64,000 nucleotides of DNA from Vibrio genomosp. F10 str. ZF-129 (GTDB lineage Bacteria; Pseudomonadota; Gammaproteobacteria; Enterobacterales; Vibrionaceae): positions 273,879 through 337,878 of the forward strand of contig NZ_AJYQ02000137.1 of assembly GCF_000287055.2 (NCBI RefSeq), in the 5' to 3' direction. Made by a program: the position numbers and the translations under genes. Position 1 is the first letter of the stretch. The number at the start of each line of letters is the position of its first letter. This document shows positions 8,639-16,860 of this stretch, piece after piece. The notes beneath the pieces were generated by a model. It saw only the letters and a list, made by a program, of their open reading frames with translations. It searched no databases and was not told the DNA's origin.

Positions 8639-9178
8639 ATGTTACCCGATGTTATTATCTTAAACGGAACAGGAAGTAGCGGCAAAACCAGCATTGCTAA
8701 GCAACTTCAAGAGCGGCTTCCATACCAGTTTCTTAATTTTAGTATCGATGCGGTATTGTATTCACTTCCTCCAAGTGATTTGCAAGCCATGATGGAAGGC
8801 CGACCCATTGATCGGCAGGGCTACGATTACGCCCAATTGGTTGAGGGGTATCACCGCTGCATCCCGAGTTTATTAGAATCTGGCGTGAAGTTGATACTCG
8901 ATAATGCATGGGTAGATAAGGAAGAATACCAACAACTCCGTTCACTTCTTTCATACTACACTGTCTGTACGATCGGTGTTAAATGCGATTTGGACGTCGC
9001 TAAAAAGCGAGAAAAAGCGCGTGGAGACCGAGCCATCGGGTTAGCCGAATACGAATTTCCTCTGGTGCACCAGGGCATGGATTACGATTTTGTGATCGAT
9101 TCAAGCCATCGTTGCCCGCAAGAACTGGCGCAAGACTTACTCCATCAACTAACCCTATCTTCGTTTTCTACTGCTTAA
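8639..9178 (+). CDS. P-loop kinase-like protein related to chloramphenicol phosphotransferase
   Basis: This 179-residue protein begins directly with a Walker A loop, NGTGSSGKTSIAKQL (about residues 9-23), on a DVIILNGTGSSGKTS strand-loop-helix. FSIDAVLYSLPPSD and later DNAWVDKEEY, CDLDVAKKREKARGDR and DYDFVIDSS match the chloramphenicol phosphotransferase-like/AAA_33 layout, with the LID arginines in KKREKARGDR. The real substrate is unknown; many chromosomal members have no resistance role. It ends with QDLLHQLTLSSFSTA. There is no signal peptide. It sits behind the FAH-family gene and may share its transcript, but nothing functional links them by sequence. Confidence 0.7.
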   Translation: MLPDVIILNGTGSSGKTSIAKQLQERLPYQFLNFSIDAVLYSLPPSDLQAMMEGRPIDRQGYDYAQLVEGYHRCIPSLLESGVKLILDNAWVDKEEYQQLRSLLSYYTVCTIGVKCDLDVAKKREKARGDRAIGLAEYEFPLVHQGMDYDFVIDSSHRCPQELAQDLLHQLTLSSFSTA

Positions 9179-9562
9179 ACCTTAAGATGACATTATCTAA
9201 ACAGAGTGATTACTTTCGGCAGATTGGGACTCTTTACCTCGTCTGCCAGCTTGTTCGTTTCCCCTAATCGAATATAGAAGAGCTCTCTCCTCCTTGGTAT
9301 CACTGCCATACAACATAACTGACCAATAATTTTACGATTCTCAGCGTCGAGTTCTAACCCTGTTTGTTCGTGAGACATAGCCGTTTGTTGCTATCACTTT
9401 CTTGCGCATTTGATATTCCCTACTAGCATTAGTTAACATAAATGTAACAAAATGTTCTGGAATAGCTGTTTCTAGGGAATTTACCATACTGAATTTTAAA
9501 TGGGTCATTGCCATTTAAATGGTTCACTAAGGTTGGTGGTGTATGGGCAGAGGAGAACTCTT
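9179..9562. other. Intergenic region before the cytochrome oxidase operon
   Basis: These 384 bases contain only one weak minus-strand open frame (listed separately). The part from about 9420 to 9500 is AT-rich and should hold the promoter of the cox operon; I see no clear -35/-10 pair. Confidence 0.35.
9193..9378 (-). CDS. Doubtful small hypothetical protein
   Basis: A 61-codon frame from ATG 9378 reads MSHEQTGLELDAENRKII followed by a mixed, cysteine-containing middle and ends VITLFR. The N-terminus looks protein-like, but there is no ribosome binding site, no recognisable family, and the frame is short enough to be chance. I list it only because it is the single candidate in this gap. Confidence 0.25.
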   Translation of the reverse strand: MSHEQTGLELDAENRKIIGQLCCMAVIPRRRELFYIRLGETNKLADEVKSPNLPKVITLFR

Positions 9563-10741
9563 TTGAAAAGACGATCAGTCACGAGCTGGCTATGGAGTGG
9601 CATAGCGCTGCTCTTTACTTTTTCACCTTGCGTTTTTGCAGAATCATCAATGAATATGACTCAAGGCGTGACGGGTATTAGCCAGCAAGTCTACGATTTG
9701 CACATGCTTATTTTTTACATTTGTTGTGCGATTGCCCTCGTTGTCTTTGGGGTGATGTTTTATTCCATTCTTAATCACCGTAAATCTAAAGGCGCCGTTG
9801 CCGCTCACTTCCATGAAAGTACCAAAGTCGAGATTATCTGGACGGTGATACCGATCATCATTTTGGTGGCGATGGCGATTCCGGCGACGAAAACGCTCAT
9901 TGCAATGGAAGATACGTCTCAGTCTGAACTGACAATTAAAGTAACGGGTTCTCAATGGAAATGGCACTACAGTTATTTTGGAGAGGATGTTGAGTTTTAT
10001 AGTTTACTGGCAACGTCCTCAAAACAGATCGAAGGTATCGAAGAGAAAGGTGCGCATTACTTACTCGAGGTTGATCATCCACTCGTTGTCCCTATCAATC
10101 GAAAGATTCGCTTTTTAATGACGTCCGACGACGTTATCCACTCTTGGTGGGTACCAGACTTTGCTGTCAAGAAGGATACGATTCCCGGCTTTATTAATGA
10201 AGCTTGGACCAAAATAGATAAGCCTGGTGTCTATCGCGGTCAGTGTGCCGAGTTATGTGGCCGCGCCCATGGGTTTATGCCTATCGTGGTTCATGCCATG
10301 GAAGAATCACAATATGAAACCTGGTTAGCCGATAAAAAAGCAGAGATAGCGCTGGCTCAGCAACAAGCCAACGCGGCGCTGACTGCCTCGTTGTCACTAG
10401 AGGAATTAATGACTCAAGGCGAACAGATCTATGTGGATCGCTGTGCCGTCTGTCACCAGGTGGCAGGTACGGGGATACCGGGTGCCTTCCCTGCGATTAA
10501 AGGCAGCAAGATCGCGACGGGTAACATCGATGATCATTTAGACATCGTGGTGAATGGGCGTTCAGGAACGGCAATGCAAGCGTTTGTGAATCAGCTTAGT
10601 GAACAAGAATTAGCGGCGGTGATTACTTATCAACGGAATGCGTGGGGCAACGATACGGGTGATGTCGTTCAGGCCTCTGATGTCAACGAGTTCAAGGGAA
10701 AGTCGTCTCAATTAGAAGATCCTAAGGAAGCAGCGCAATGA
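9563..10741 (+). CDS. coxB: Cytochrome c oxidase subunit II with fused cytochrome c domain (caa3 type)
   Basis: This subunit receives electrons from cytochrome c and passes them to subunit I. After a signal segment (SGIALLFTFSPCVFA) come two transmembrane helices (about 50-125 from this start) and the periplasmic cupredoxin domain with HSWWVPDF, then CAELCGRAHGFM (about 228-239), which supplies the CuA Cys/Cys/His/Met ligands. A C-terminal haem c domain follows with CAVCH at about 294-298 and a likely axial Met in GTAMQ, so this is the caa3 form. The TTG at 9563 is 7 bases after AGGAG and is the best start; the frame is open back to 9500. It overlaps coxA by four bases (ATGA), as in a tightly coupled operon. 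Confidence 0.93.
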   Translation: MKRRSVTSWLWSGIALLFTFSPCVFAESSMNMTQGVTGISQQVYDLHMLIFYICCAIALVVFGVMFYSILNHRKSKGAVAAHFHESTKVEIIWTVIPIIILVAMAIPATKTLIAMEDTSQSELTIKVTGSQWKWHYSYFGEDVEFYSLLATSSKQIEGIEEKGAHYLLEVDHPLVVPINRKIRFLMTSDDVIHSWWVPDFAVKKDTIPGFINEAWTKIDKPGVYRGQCAELCGRAHGFMPIVVHAMEESQYETWLADKKAEIALAQQQANAALTASLSLEELMTQGEQIYVDRCAVCHQVAGTGIPGAFPAIKGSKIATGNIDDHLDIVVNGRSGTAMQAFVNQLSEQELAAVITYQRNAWGNDTGDVVQASDVNEFKGKSSQLEDPKEAAQ

Positions 10742-12369
10742 ACAAGTCTATGGATAGCAAAATAAAAGCGGCGCAAGCTACCGATGCCGATATGGGCGGT
10801 GCGCATGGCGCTGATCATGATGAACATCATACTCCGACTGGGATAGGGCGCTGGCTATTTTCAACCAATCACAAAGATATAGGGACTCTATATTTGTGGT
10901 TCAGTCTCATCATGTTTTTCACCGGTGGGGCGATGGCGATGGTGATTCGGGCGGAATTATTTCAACCAGGATTGCAGCTCGTTGAGCCTGATTTCTTTAA
11001 TCAAATGACCACAGTCCATGGTCTTATCATGGTGTTTGGTGCCGTGATGCCAGCCTTTACCGGGCTCGCGAACTGGATGATACCTATGATGATTGGTGCG
11101 CCTGATATGGCGTTGCCGAGAATGAATAACCTCAGCTTCTGGATTCTACCTTTTGCCTTTTTAATACTGATTGGATCACTCTTTACACCTGCTGGTGGCC
11201 CGAACTTTGGTTGGACATTCTACGCGCCGCTATCAACCACCTTTGGCCCAGATAGTACCGCGTTATTTGTGTTTTCTGTGCACATCATGGGGATCAGTTC
11301 AATCATGGGGGCCATTAATGTCATTGTGACCATTGTAAATATGCGAGCTCCAGGTATGACTTGGTTCAAAATGCCGTTGTTTGTTTGGACATGGCTGATT
11401 ACCGCCTTTTTGCTTATCGCCGTCATGCCGGTGTTAGCCGGTGCCGTGACCATGGTTCTGACTGATAAGTATTTTGGCACCAGCTTTTTTGATGCGGCGG
11501 GGGGCGGAGATCCGGTCTTGTTCCAGCATATATTCTGGTTCTTTGGACACCCTGAAGTTTACATTATGATTTTACCGTCGTTTGGGGTTGTTTCCGCTAT
11601 ATTACCCGCTTTTAGTGGTAAAAAGCTGTTTGGTTACCATTCAATGGTGTACGCAACGTGCAGTATCGCTTTGTTATCGTTCCTTGTTTGGGCTCACCAC
11701 ATGTTTACCACGGGAATGCCGGTTTTTGCGGAACTGTTTTTCATGTATTGCACCATGTTGATCGCAGTGCCCACGGGGGTTAAAGTCTTCAATTGGGTCG
11801 CAACAATGTGGCAGGGTTCGCTGACGTTTGAAACGCCTATGCTGTTTTCTATCGCGTTTATTGTGCTCTTTACGATTGGTGGCCTTTCTGGATTAATGCT
11901 TGCGATCGTCCCCGCTGATTTTCAATATCACGATACTTACTTTGTGGTGGCACATTTCCATTATGTGTTGGTGTCGGGAGCGGTCTTTTCAATTATGGCC
12001 GCAGCGTACTATTGGCTTCCGAAATGGACCGGGAATATGTACGATGAAAAACTCGGCCTGCTGCACTTTTGGTGCTCTGTTATCTCGGTGAATATTCTCT
12101 TCTTCCCTATGCACTTCTTGGGTTTGGCCGGTATGCCAAGGCGTATTCCTGATTACGCCATCCAGTTTGCCGATGTCAACCAAATCGTCTCAATTGGTGG
12201 GTTCATCTTTGGGTTTTCGCAACTGATTTTTTTATGGGTCGTGATCAAATGTATCCGTGGTGGAAAGAAAGCGCCGGCGAAGCCTTGGGATCGCGCAGAA
12301 GGGCTCGAATGGACAGTGCCTAGCCCTGCGCCCCATCACACGTTCACCACGCCACCTAAAGTGGATTAA
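10738..12369 (+). CDS. coxA: Cytochrome c oxidase subunit I
   Basis: This is the catalytic 12-helix haem-copper subunit that reduces O2 to water and pumps protons. Landmarks are FSTNHKDIGTLYLWF near the N-terminus, the haem-ligand region MTTVHGLIMVFGAVMPAF, the CuB helix WFFGHPEVYIMILPSFG with the His-Tyr pair, the double histidine WAHHMFTTGMP, and HFHYVLVSGAVFS with the two haem-ligand histidines. The 543 residues are normal. A His/Asp-rich N-terminal extension (GGAHGADHDEHHTP) precedes the core. The start overlaps the coxB stop and the stop touches the next frame, so expression is translationally coupled. Confidence 0.96.
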   Translation: MNKSMDSKIKAAQATDADMGGAHGADHDEHHTPTGIGRWLFSTNHKDIGTLYLWFSLIMFFTGGAMAMVIRAELFQPGLQLVEPDFFNQMTTVHGLIMVFGAVMPAFTGLANWMIPMMIGAPDMALPRMNNLSFWILPFAFLILIGSLFTPAGGPNFGWTFYAPLSTTFGPDSTALFVFSVHIMGISSIMGAINVIVTIVNMRAPGMTWFKMPLFVWTWLITAFLLIAVMPVLAGAVTMVLTDKYFGTSFFDAAGGGDPVLFQHIFWFFGHPEVYIMILPSFGVVSAILPAFSGKKLFGYHSMVYATCSIALLSFLVWAHHMFTTGMPVFAELFFMYCTMLIAVPTGVKVFNWVATMWQGSLTFETPMLFSIAFIVLFTIGGLSGLMLAIVPADFQYHDTYFVVAHFHYVLVSGAVFSIMAAAYYWLPKWTGNMYDEKLGLLHFWCSVISVNILFFPMHFLGLAGMPRRIPDYAIQFADVNQIVSIGGFIFGFSQLIFLWVVIKCIRGGKKAPAKPWDRAEGLEWTVPSPAPHHTFTTPPKVD

Positions 12370-12383
12370 TGGAGTTGAGTGCA

Positions 12384-13004
12384 ATGAATGCAAAAAATCA
12401 ACCCAGTAAACCCCATAAAAAACTCACGATAAAACTGCTGTTCGCGGTGGTGGCAATGTTTGGATTTGGTTTTGCATTGGTGCCTATTTATGACGTGATG
12501 TGCGACACATTGGGTATCAATGGAAAAACCAATACGAGCTCAGCGATACAGCCAAAGGGAATGGAACCTGATACTTCTCGAACCGTTCGTGTGGAGTTTA
12601 TGGTCCATATTAATCAAGGCATGCCTTGGCAATTTGCGCCTAAGCAAACCGTGATGGATGTTCATCCTGGGCAGGTGATACAAACGGCTTATATCGCGTA
12701 CAACGAATCGGACACGGCACTTGTTGGCCAAGCGGTGCCTTCTGTTTCTCCGGGCCTTGGCGCTGCGTATTTTAATAAAATCGAGTGTTTCTGCTTCAAT
12801 CAACAGCCGCTGGCAGCCAGTGAAAAAGCGGAAATGCCACTTATTTTCTACATTGAACCCGATATCCCAGATTCCATTCATACATTAACTTTGTCCTATT
12901 CTTTATATGACATCACAGATGTTGAGAAAATCAGCCCAACATTGGCGATACAGACCGGGGCGATACAGGCGGATGAAATACGTATTGCAAGGAGCAAACC
13001 ATGA
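12384..13004 (+). CDS. ctaG: Cytochrome c oxidase copper-assembly protein Cox11/CtaG
   Basis: This membrane-anchored periplasmic copper chaperone loads CuB into subunit I. It has one N-terminal helix (LLFAVVAMFGFGFALVPIYDVMCDT) and an immunoglobulin-like domain with the copper-binding CFCF motif in IECFCFNQQPL and the strand PLIFYIEPDIPDS. Length (206 residues) is typical. I take ATG 12384, because GGAG at 12371-12374 is well spaced for it; an ATG at 12369 overlapping the coxA stop is the alternative and adds five residues. The gene overlaps coxC by four bases. Confidence 0.92.
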   Translation: MNAKNQPSKPHKKLTIKLLFAVVAMFGFGFALVPIYDVMCDTLGINGKTNTSSAIQPKGMEPDTSRTVRVEFMVHINQGMPWQFAPKQTVMDVHPGQVIQTAYIAYNESDTALVGQAVPSVSPGLGAAYFNKIECFCFNQQPLAASEKAEMPLIFYIEPDIPDSIHTLTLSYSLYDITDVEKISPTLAIQTGAIQADEIRIARSKP

Positions 13005-13885
13005 GTTCTAAACATCAACATTATTATGTTCCTGCGCACAGTAGTTGGCCTATTCTCGCCGCCGTCGCGTTGTTTCTCGTCGCGGTAGGCGCTGGGTTAA
13101 CGGTACAGAACTTAGAATCCCAAGGCGCTGGAAGTACTTTTGGACGGATTGTGTTATCTATCGGATTTGTGGTGCTACTCGCGATACTTGCAGGTTGGTT
13201 TGCCAATGTTGTATCGGAGTCACTGTCTGGTCTTTATTCCGATCAAATAGATCGTTCATTTCGACAAGGAATGAGTTGGTTTATTTTTTCTGAGGTGATG
13301 TTTTTTGGTGCGTTTTTTGGTGCGTTGTTTTATGCCCGAATGATATCGGTTCCTTGGATCGGTGGGGCGGGTAACAATGCCATGACTCACGAGGTTTTAT
13401 GGCCCGCCTTTGAGGCTATGTGGCCTTTGGAGTTGACGCCTGGAGGAGAAACCACTCAAGCGATGCCATGGCAGGGAATACCTCTTGTTAACACCATTTT
13501 GTTGCTGCTTTCTTCCATTACTTTGCATATGGCACACATTAGCCTTGAAACCAATAAACGCATGGCTTTAATCGTCTGGTTAGAGCTGACGATTGTCCTG
13601 GCTGGCTTCTTCTTATATTACCAAATGGTTGAATACAGCCACGCTTATCAGGATATGGGGCTCACGCTGTCGTCGGGTATCTATGGCAATACGTTCTTTT
13701 TATTAACCGGCTTTCATGGTTTGCATGTTTTCCTCGGGACCCTTTTCTTGGTGGTGCTTCTAGGGAGGATTGCAAAAGATCACTTCACACCCCACGACCA
13801 TTTCGCTTTTCAAGCGGGGAGTTGGTACTGGCACTTTGTTGACGTAGTGTGGCTGAGTTTGTTTATTTTCGTTTATGTCATCTAG
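13001..13885 (+). CDS. coxC: Cytochrome c oxidase subunit III
   Basis: This seven-helix subunit stabilises the oxidase core. It starts HYYVPAHSSWPIL, typical of bacterial subunit III, and shows the family segments RQGMSWFIFSEVMFFGAFFGALFYAR, LLLSSITLHMAHISL, NTFFLLTGFHGLHVFLGTLFL and AGSWYWHFVDVVWLSLFIFVYV. At 294 residues it is complete. The start overlaps ctaG by four bases. The stop codon lies in a 13-bp tandem repeat. Confidence 0.95.
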   Translation: MSSKHQHYYVPAHSSWPILAAVALFLVAVGAGLTVQNLESQGAGSTFGRIVLSIGFVVLLAILAGWFANVVSESLSGLYSDQIDRSFRQGMSWFIFSEVMFFGAFFGALFYARMISVPWIGGAGNNAMTHEVLWPAFEAMWPLELTPGGETTQAMPWQGIPLVNTILLLLSSITLHMAHISLETNKRMALIVWLELTIVLAGFFLYYQMVEYSHAYQDMGLTLSSGIYGNTFFLLTGFHGLHVFLGTLFLVVLLGRIAKDHFTPHDHFAFQAGSWYWHFVDVVWLSLFIFVYVI

Positions 13886-13910
13886 CTATGTCACCTGGCT
13901 ATGTCCTCTA
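13872..13910 (+). repeat. 13-bp repeat over the coxC stop codon
   Basis: TATGTC recurs at 13874, 13887 and 13900 with a strict 13-base period, the second and third units sharing GCTATGTC. The coxC TAG stop lies within it. Confidence 0.5.
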
Positions 13911-13919
13911 AGAGTGCCA

Positions 13920-14201
13920 TTAATAAGGACGAGAATTAGGTTCTATGAAACCTCCCATCAGCGCAATGAGAATAAGGATGACGACGAAAGCGGAAATCAT
14001 CACCCGTCGGCCCAGGTAATAGCTCATGGATCGCTGGGTGCCTTTTTGGGAAGAAGTAGAGTGCTCTGAGTCAGGACTTTGCTCTGAACAAGAACTTTGT
14101 TCTGAAGAGGGAGCTCTCACCATTCTGACTAACGCGATAGCGAGATTGATAACGATAAACAGCAGAAGCAGGATCAAAATGACTTTAAAGAGAAACGACA
14201 T
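13920..14201 (-). CDS. Twin transmembrane protein, DUF2909 family, antisense in the cox operon
   Basis: This 93-residue protein has two hydrophobic helices (FKVILILLLLFIVINLAIALV and MISAFVVILILIALMGGFI) separated by a serine/glutamate-rich linker containing SEQSSCSEQSPDSEH. The twin-helix layout and position between subunit III and SURF1 fit the DUF2909 family often found in proteobacterial oxidase loci, presumably an oxidase accessory. It runs against the operon, and its ATG at 14201 overlaps the proposed SURF1 start region by 23 bases. The linker is built of 18-bp repeats and is probably variable between strains. The minus frame is open further upstream, but only the ATG at 14201 gives a membrane start. 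Confidence 0.7.
   Translation of the reverse strand: MSFLFKVILILLLLFIVINLAIALVRMVRAPSSEQSSCSEQSPDSEHSTSSQKGTQRSMSYYLGRRVMISAFVVILILIALMGGFIEPNSRPY
14062..14115. repeat. Three 18-bp tandem repeats in the DUF2909 linker
   Basis: Units at 14062-14079, 14080-14097 and 14098-14115 share TGYTCTGA and encode, on the minus strand, the hexapeptide-like linker rich in Ser, Glu and Gln. Confidence 0.75.
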
Positions 14202-15108
14202 AGTTTGGCCTTTAAGGACGTTATTGAGTTCAATACGTTTTTGGCTTGGTATGTTGTTAACTGTGGTTGTCTTTTCTGCTTTGGTCAAACTGGGTTTTTG
14301 GCAGTTGTCGCGGGGTGAGGATAAGCAGCAAGTCGAATCTGAATTGTCGCAACGACTTGATGCGTCTTCGATTTCTTTAGATTTGGCGGTGAGCCGCTTT
14401 GACCTGCACTCATTGACTGGGGTTAAAGTCTCAGTGGATGTCACTCCACTCCCGTTGAGCGATGTCGCGACAGTGCTGTTAGACAACCAAACCTTTGAGG
14501 GGAAAGTTGGGTATCTTGCGTATCAGGTGGTGTCTGACGGTGATCAACGGTTTTTTCTGCTTGAACGAGGCTTTGTGGCAGGTTTAAAGCAGCGGTCACA
14601 ACTTCCAAATGTGACATGGATAGATGAGCCACAGGCGATGGAAGGGCGTTTGTACCAAAAGTCGATCAATCCATTAAGCAGCGATCTTGGCTTAGAAATG
14701 ACCAATCCATTGCGGATTCAAAACCTCAACATCCCCGAGCTTTCTCGTGAACTGGGCCTCACATTAGAGCCGTTTGTCTTTCAACCTCAGCAAGATGGCT
14801 GGCCTTATCAACAACCCTGGCAGCCTGTCCCTATGCGTTCAGCTAAGCATTTTGGGTACGCGGTTCAGTGGTTTTCAATGGCGCTGGTTTTTGCGCTATT
14901 AAGTGGTTATGTACTGGTGCGCGCAGTGAAAAAAATAAAGAGACAAGGCCATGATGTCGATGCGAATAACCCGGTTTTGGACGTTAACCAAGATGGCTCA
15001 AAAAATATGGACTATGCTTTAGAAACTAATGGTTTAGTAGAGGATAAGGGGTTAACAGAAAATACGGGCTTAGCAGAAAATAATCGTCGTCATAAGGAAA
15101 AAATATGA
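14179..15108 (+). CDS. SURF1-family cytochrome oxidase assembly protein
   Basis: SURF1 proteins help insert haem a into subunit I. There is an N-terminal helix followed by the family hallmark LGFWQLSRGEDK (LGxWQ-R), a periplasmic domain with RFFLLERGFVAGLKQRSQLP (the GWV/GFV-type strand) and RLYQKSINPL, and a C-terminal helix SAKHFGYAVQWFSMALVFALLSGYVL, where HxxYAxQWF is the second hallmark. The tail after the last helix is built of 18-bp repeats (NGLVED, KGLTEN, TGLAEN). Two starts compete: ATG 14179, overlapping the antisense DUF2909 gene, and TTG 14224, which has a very good AAGGA 5 bases upstream and no overlap. It overlaps the next gene by four bases. Confidence 0.88.
   Translation: MTLKRNDIVWPLRTLLSSIRFWLGMLLTVVVFSALVKLGFWQLSRGEDKQQVESELSQRLDASSISLDLAVSRFDLHSLTGVKVSVDVTPLPLSDVATVLLDNQTFEGKVGYLAYQVVSDGDQRFFLLERGFVAGLKQRSQLPNVTWIDEPQAMEGRLYQKSINPLSSDLGLEMTNPLRIQNLNIPELSRELGLTLEPFVFQPQQDGWPYQQPWQPVPMRSAKHFGYAVQWFSMALVFALLSGYVLVRAVKKIKRQGHDVDANNPVLDVNQDGSKNMDYALETNGLVEDKGLTENTGLAENNRRHKEKI
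15031..15084 (+). repeat. Three 18-bp tandem repeats at the C-terminal tail of SURF1
   Basis: Units at 15031-15048, 15049-15066 and 15067-15084 encode GLVEDK, GLTENT and GLAENN. The period is in frame, so copy change would only lengthen the cytoplasmic tail. Confidence 0.75.
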
Positions 15109-15653
15109 AAAATACTGTTTGGCGGGGCCGGCTTTTATTGTTATCGCTTATTTTTGTTTTTGCGATACCAGTGATCAGTGCCAAGTTGATTCTAGCAAAC
15201 CATTGGTATGAACCCGGTGTCACTAACCAAGGGGTGTTAATCGAGCCTTCGACAACATTCAGTCAATTGGGTACGGATAACCCACTAGAGCAACAAAGTT
15301 GGCAACTGGCCTATGCCGTTCCCGAGGTATGCGACACATTCTGCGAAAAACAACTCCATCTTTTGGGCCAAAGCTATATCGCCCTCGGCCAATACAAAGA
15401 GCGAGTCGAACCCGTACTTCTATTGACACAACGAAGTGATACCAATGCGGTGAAAGACTTTCATTATCGATCTATTGAAGTGACGGAAGCTTTTTCTGAG
15501 CGTGTGGGCGAGTTTGAAACCGTCATCGTTGACCCACTAGGTCAGCTGGTCATTCGATACCCGAAAGCCGTCAATGAAGGCGATCTTGTGGATCAGAGTA
15601 AAGGATTACTCGCAGACTTTAGAAAGCTACTCAAATTATCTCGAGTTGGTTAA
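15105..15653 (+). CDS. SCO-like cytochrome oxidase assembly protein with CxxxC
   Basis: This 182-residue membrane-anchored protein (LLLLSLIFVFAIPVISAKLIL helix at about 10-30) occupies the slot between SURF1 and haem A synthase common in gammaproteobacterial oxidase loci. The periplasmic part starts with a GVLIEP strand and contains AVPEVCDTFCEKQL, a CxxxC like the copper/redox site of SCO proteins, and ETVIVDPLGQLVIRYP, similar to the DPxG strand of SCO and thioredoxin folds. It is shorter than true SCO proteins and I see no clear partner histidine, so copper transfer is inferred. It is coupled to SURF1 by a four-base overlap. Confidence 0.7.
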   Translation: MKNTVWRGRLLLLSLIFVFAIPVISAKLILANHWYEPGVTNQGVLIEPSTTFSQLGTDNPLEQQSWQLAYAVPEVCDTFCEKQLHLLGQSYIALGQYKERVEPVLLLTQRSDTNAVKDFHYRSIEVTEAFSERVGEFETVIVDPLGQLVIRYPKAVNEGDLVDQSKGLLADFRKLLKLSRVG

Positions 15654-15683
15654 GTTGAGTATTTGAGCCGTTAAGTATTGAAT

Positions 15684-15710
15684 CTTTACGTAGTGAGAAC
15701 TTACGTAAAG
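15684..15710. other. Inverted repeat downstream of the SCO-like gene
   Basis: CTTTACGTA (15684-15692) and TACGTAAAG (15702-15710) form a 9-bp stem. No T-run follows on either strand, so it is not an obvious terminator. Confidence 0.5.
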
Positions 15711-15756
15711 AGAAATAAGCGATGTCTTTCTTGTAGAAGCAAGAAGCAAGGAACAA

Positions 15757-15807
15757 GAAACAGGTAGTAACCAGAAACAGTTAGTAACACGAAACAGTTA
15801 GTAATAC
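15757..15807 (+). repeat. Three 17-bp tandem repeats before the haem A synthase gene
   Basis: Units GAAACAGGTAGTAACCA, GAAACAGTTAGTAACAC and GAAACAGTTAGTAATAC lie end to end in the 190-base spacer. They contain no gene and separate the SCO-like gene from ctaA. Confidence 0.85.
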
Positions 15808-15843
15808 GAGGCAATAGGGAACATCTAGAAACAAGGAATGTGT

Positions 15844-16860
15844 ATGAAATTGATGGTGTTAGTTCGAACCGCAATAGTTTTGTCGATTTTTGTCATTGGG
15901 ATGGGAGCCTATACACGTTTGGCGGATGCTGGATTAGGTTGTCCAGATTGGCCAGGATGTTATGGGCAGATTCTAGTGCCAAGCGGACAAGAAATTTCAG
16001 AGGCGAACAGCGCATTTCCAGAGCGAGCGGTTGAACCCCAAAAAGCGTGGTTAGAAATGATTCATCGCTATTTAGCGGGGACATTAGGTCTGATCATTTT
16101 TGCTATAACCGCCTTGTGTATCCGTCAAAAATCAATGACACCAACGCTACCCATTACATTGAGCGTGGTTACTATCTTTCAAGCTTTGTTAGGGATGTGG
16201 ACAGTCACGCTAAAACTATTGCCCATTGTGGTGATGGCGCATTTAATCGGTGGATTTTCCGTATTGGCCTTATTATCGATGATCGCGTGGCGATTGAATC
16301 GACAGCGTGAACCGATCAATCATACGATGATTCCTCCTTCACTGAGAGCCGCTGCATTATTCGCTTTCATTGTGGTCGTCTTACAAGTCATGTTAGGTGG
16401 GTGGACTTCCTCAAACTATGCCGCATTGATGTGTAGCAGCCTACCTATTTGTGAAGGTAACTGGATCGAACAGCTCAATTTCTATTCTGCTTTTGATTTT
16501 TTCCAAGCTGGCCACTCCAATTATGAGTTTGGTGTTCTGGATTACAGCGCTAGGATGACAATTCATGTGTCACACCGGATCGGTGCCATCATTACCGCTC
16601 TCGTCGTCATTTATTTGGCTGCTCGATGCATTGCGAGCGCAGAACCTCAGCTTAGTGGAGTAGGCTGGAGACTACTATTGGTATTGATGCTGCAAGTGGC
16701 TCTTGGGGTGAGTAATGTTCTGCTTTATCTGCCACTCGGCATTGCGGTTGCCCATAATTTAGGGGCGGCACTATTAGTGTTAGCGGTATTGCATACCAAT
16801 TTTTTACTTTGGCAGCCTAATAGGGAAATAGAGTTCGGCAAGGAGAGTGTTCATGAATAA
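15844..16860 (+). CDS. ctaA: Haem A synthase (COX15/CtaA)
   Basis: This eight-helix enzyme oxidises the C8 methyl of haem O to give haem A. Its two halves each carry the expected histidine pairs: MIHRYLAGTLG and MAHLIGGFSVL in the first, HVSHRIGAIITAL and VAHNLGAALLVL in the second. The N-terminal GAYTRLADAGLGCPDWPGCYG is diagnostic of the proteobacterial type. I place the start at ATG 15844, 6 bases after AAGGA; an ATG two codons earlier overlaps the ribosome site. It overlaps the haem O synthase gene by eight bases, so haem O is made and consumed by neighbouring gene products. Confidence 0.93.
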   Translation: MKLMVLVRTAIVLSIFVIGMGAYTRLADAGLGCPDWPGCYGQILVPSGQEISEANSAFPERAVEPQKAWLEMIHRYLAGTLGLIIFAITALCIRQKSMTPTLPITLSVVTIFQALLGMWTVTLKLLPIVVMAHLIGGFSVLALLSMIAWRLNRQREPINHTMIPPSLRAAALFAFIVVVLQVMLGGWTSSNYAALMCSSLPICEGNWIEQLNFYSAFDFFQAGHSNYEFGVLDYSARMTIHVSHRIGAIITALVVIYLAARCIASAEPQLSGVGWRLLLVLMLQVALGVSNVLLYLPLGIAVAHNLGAALLVLAVLHTNFLLWQPNREIEFGKESVHE

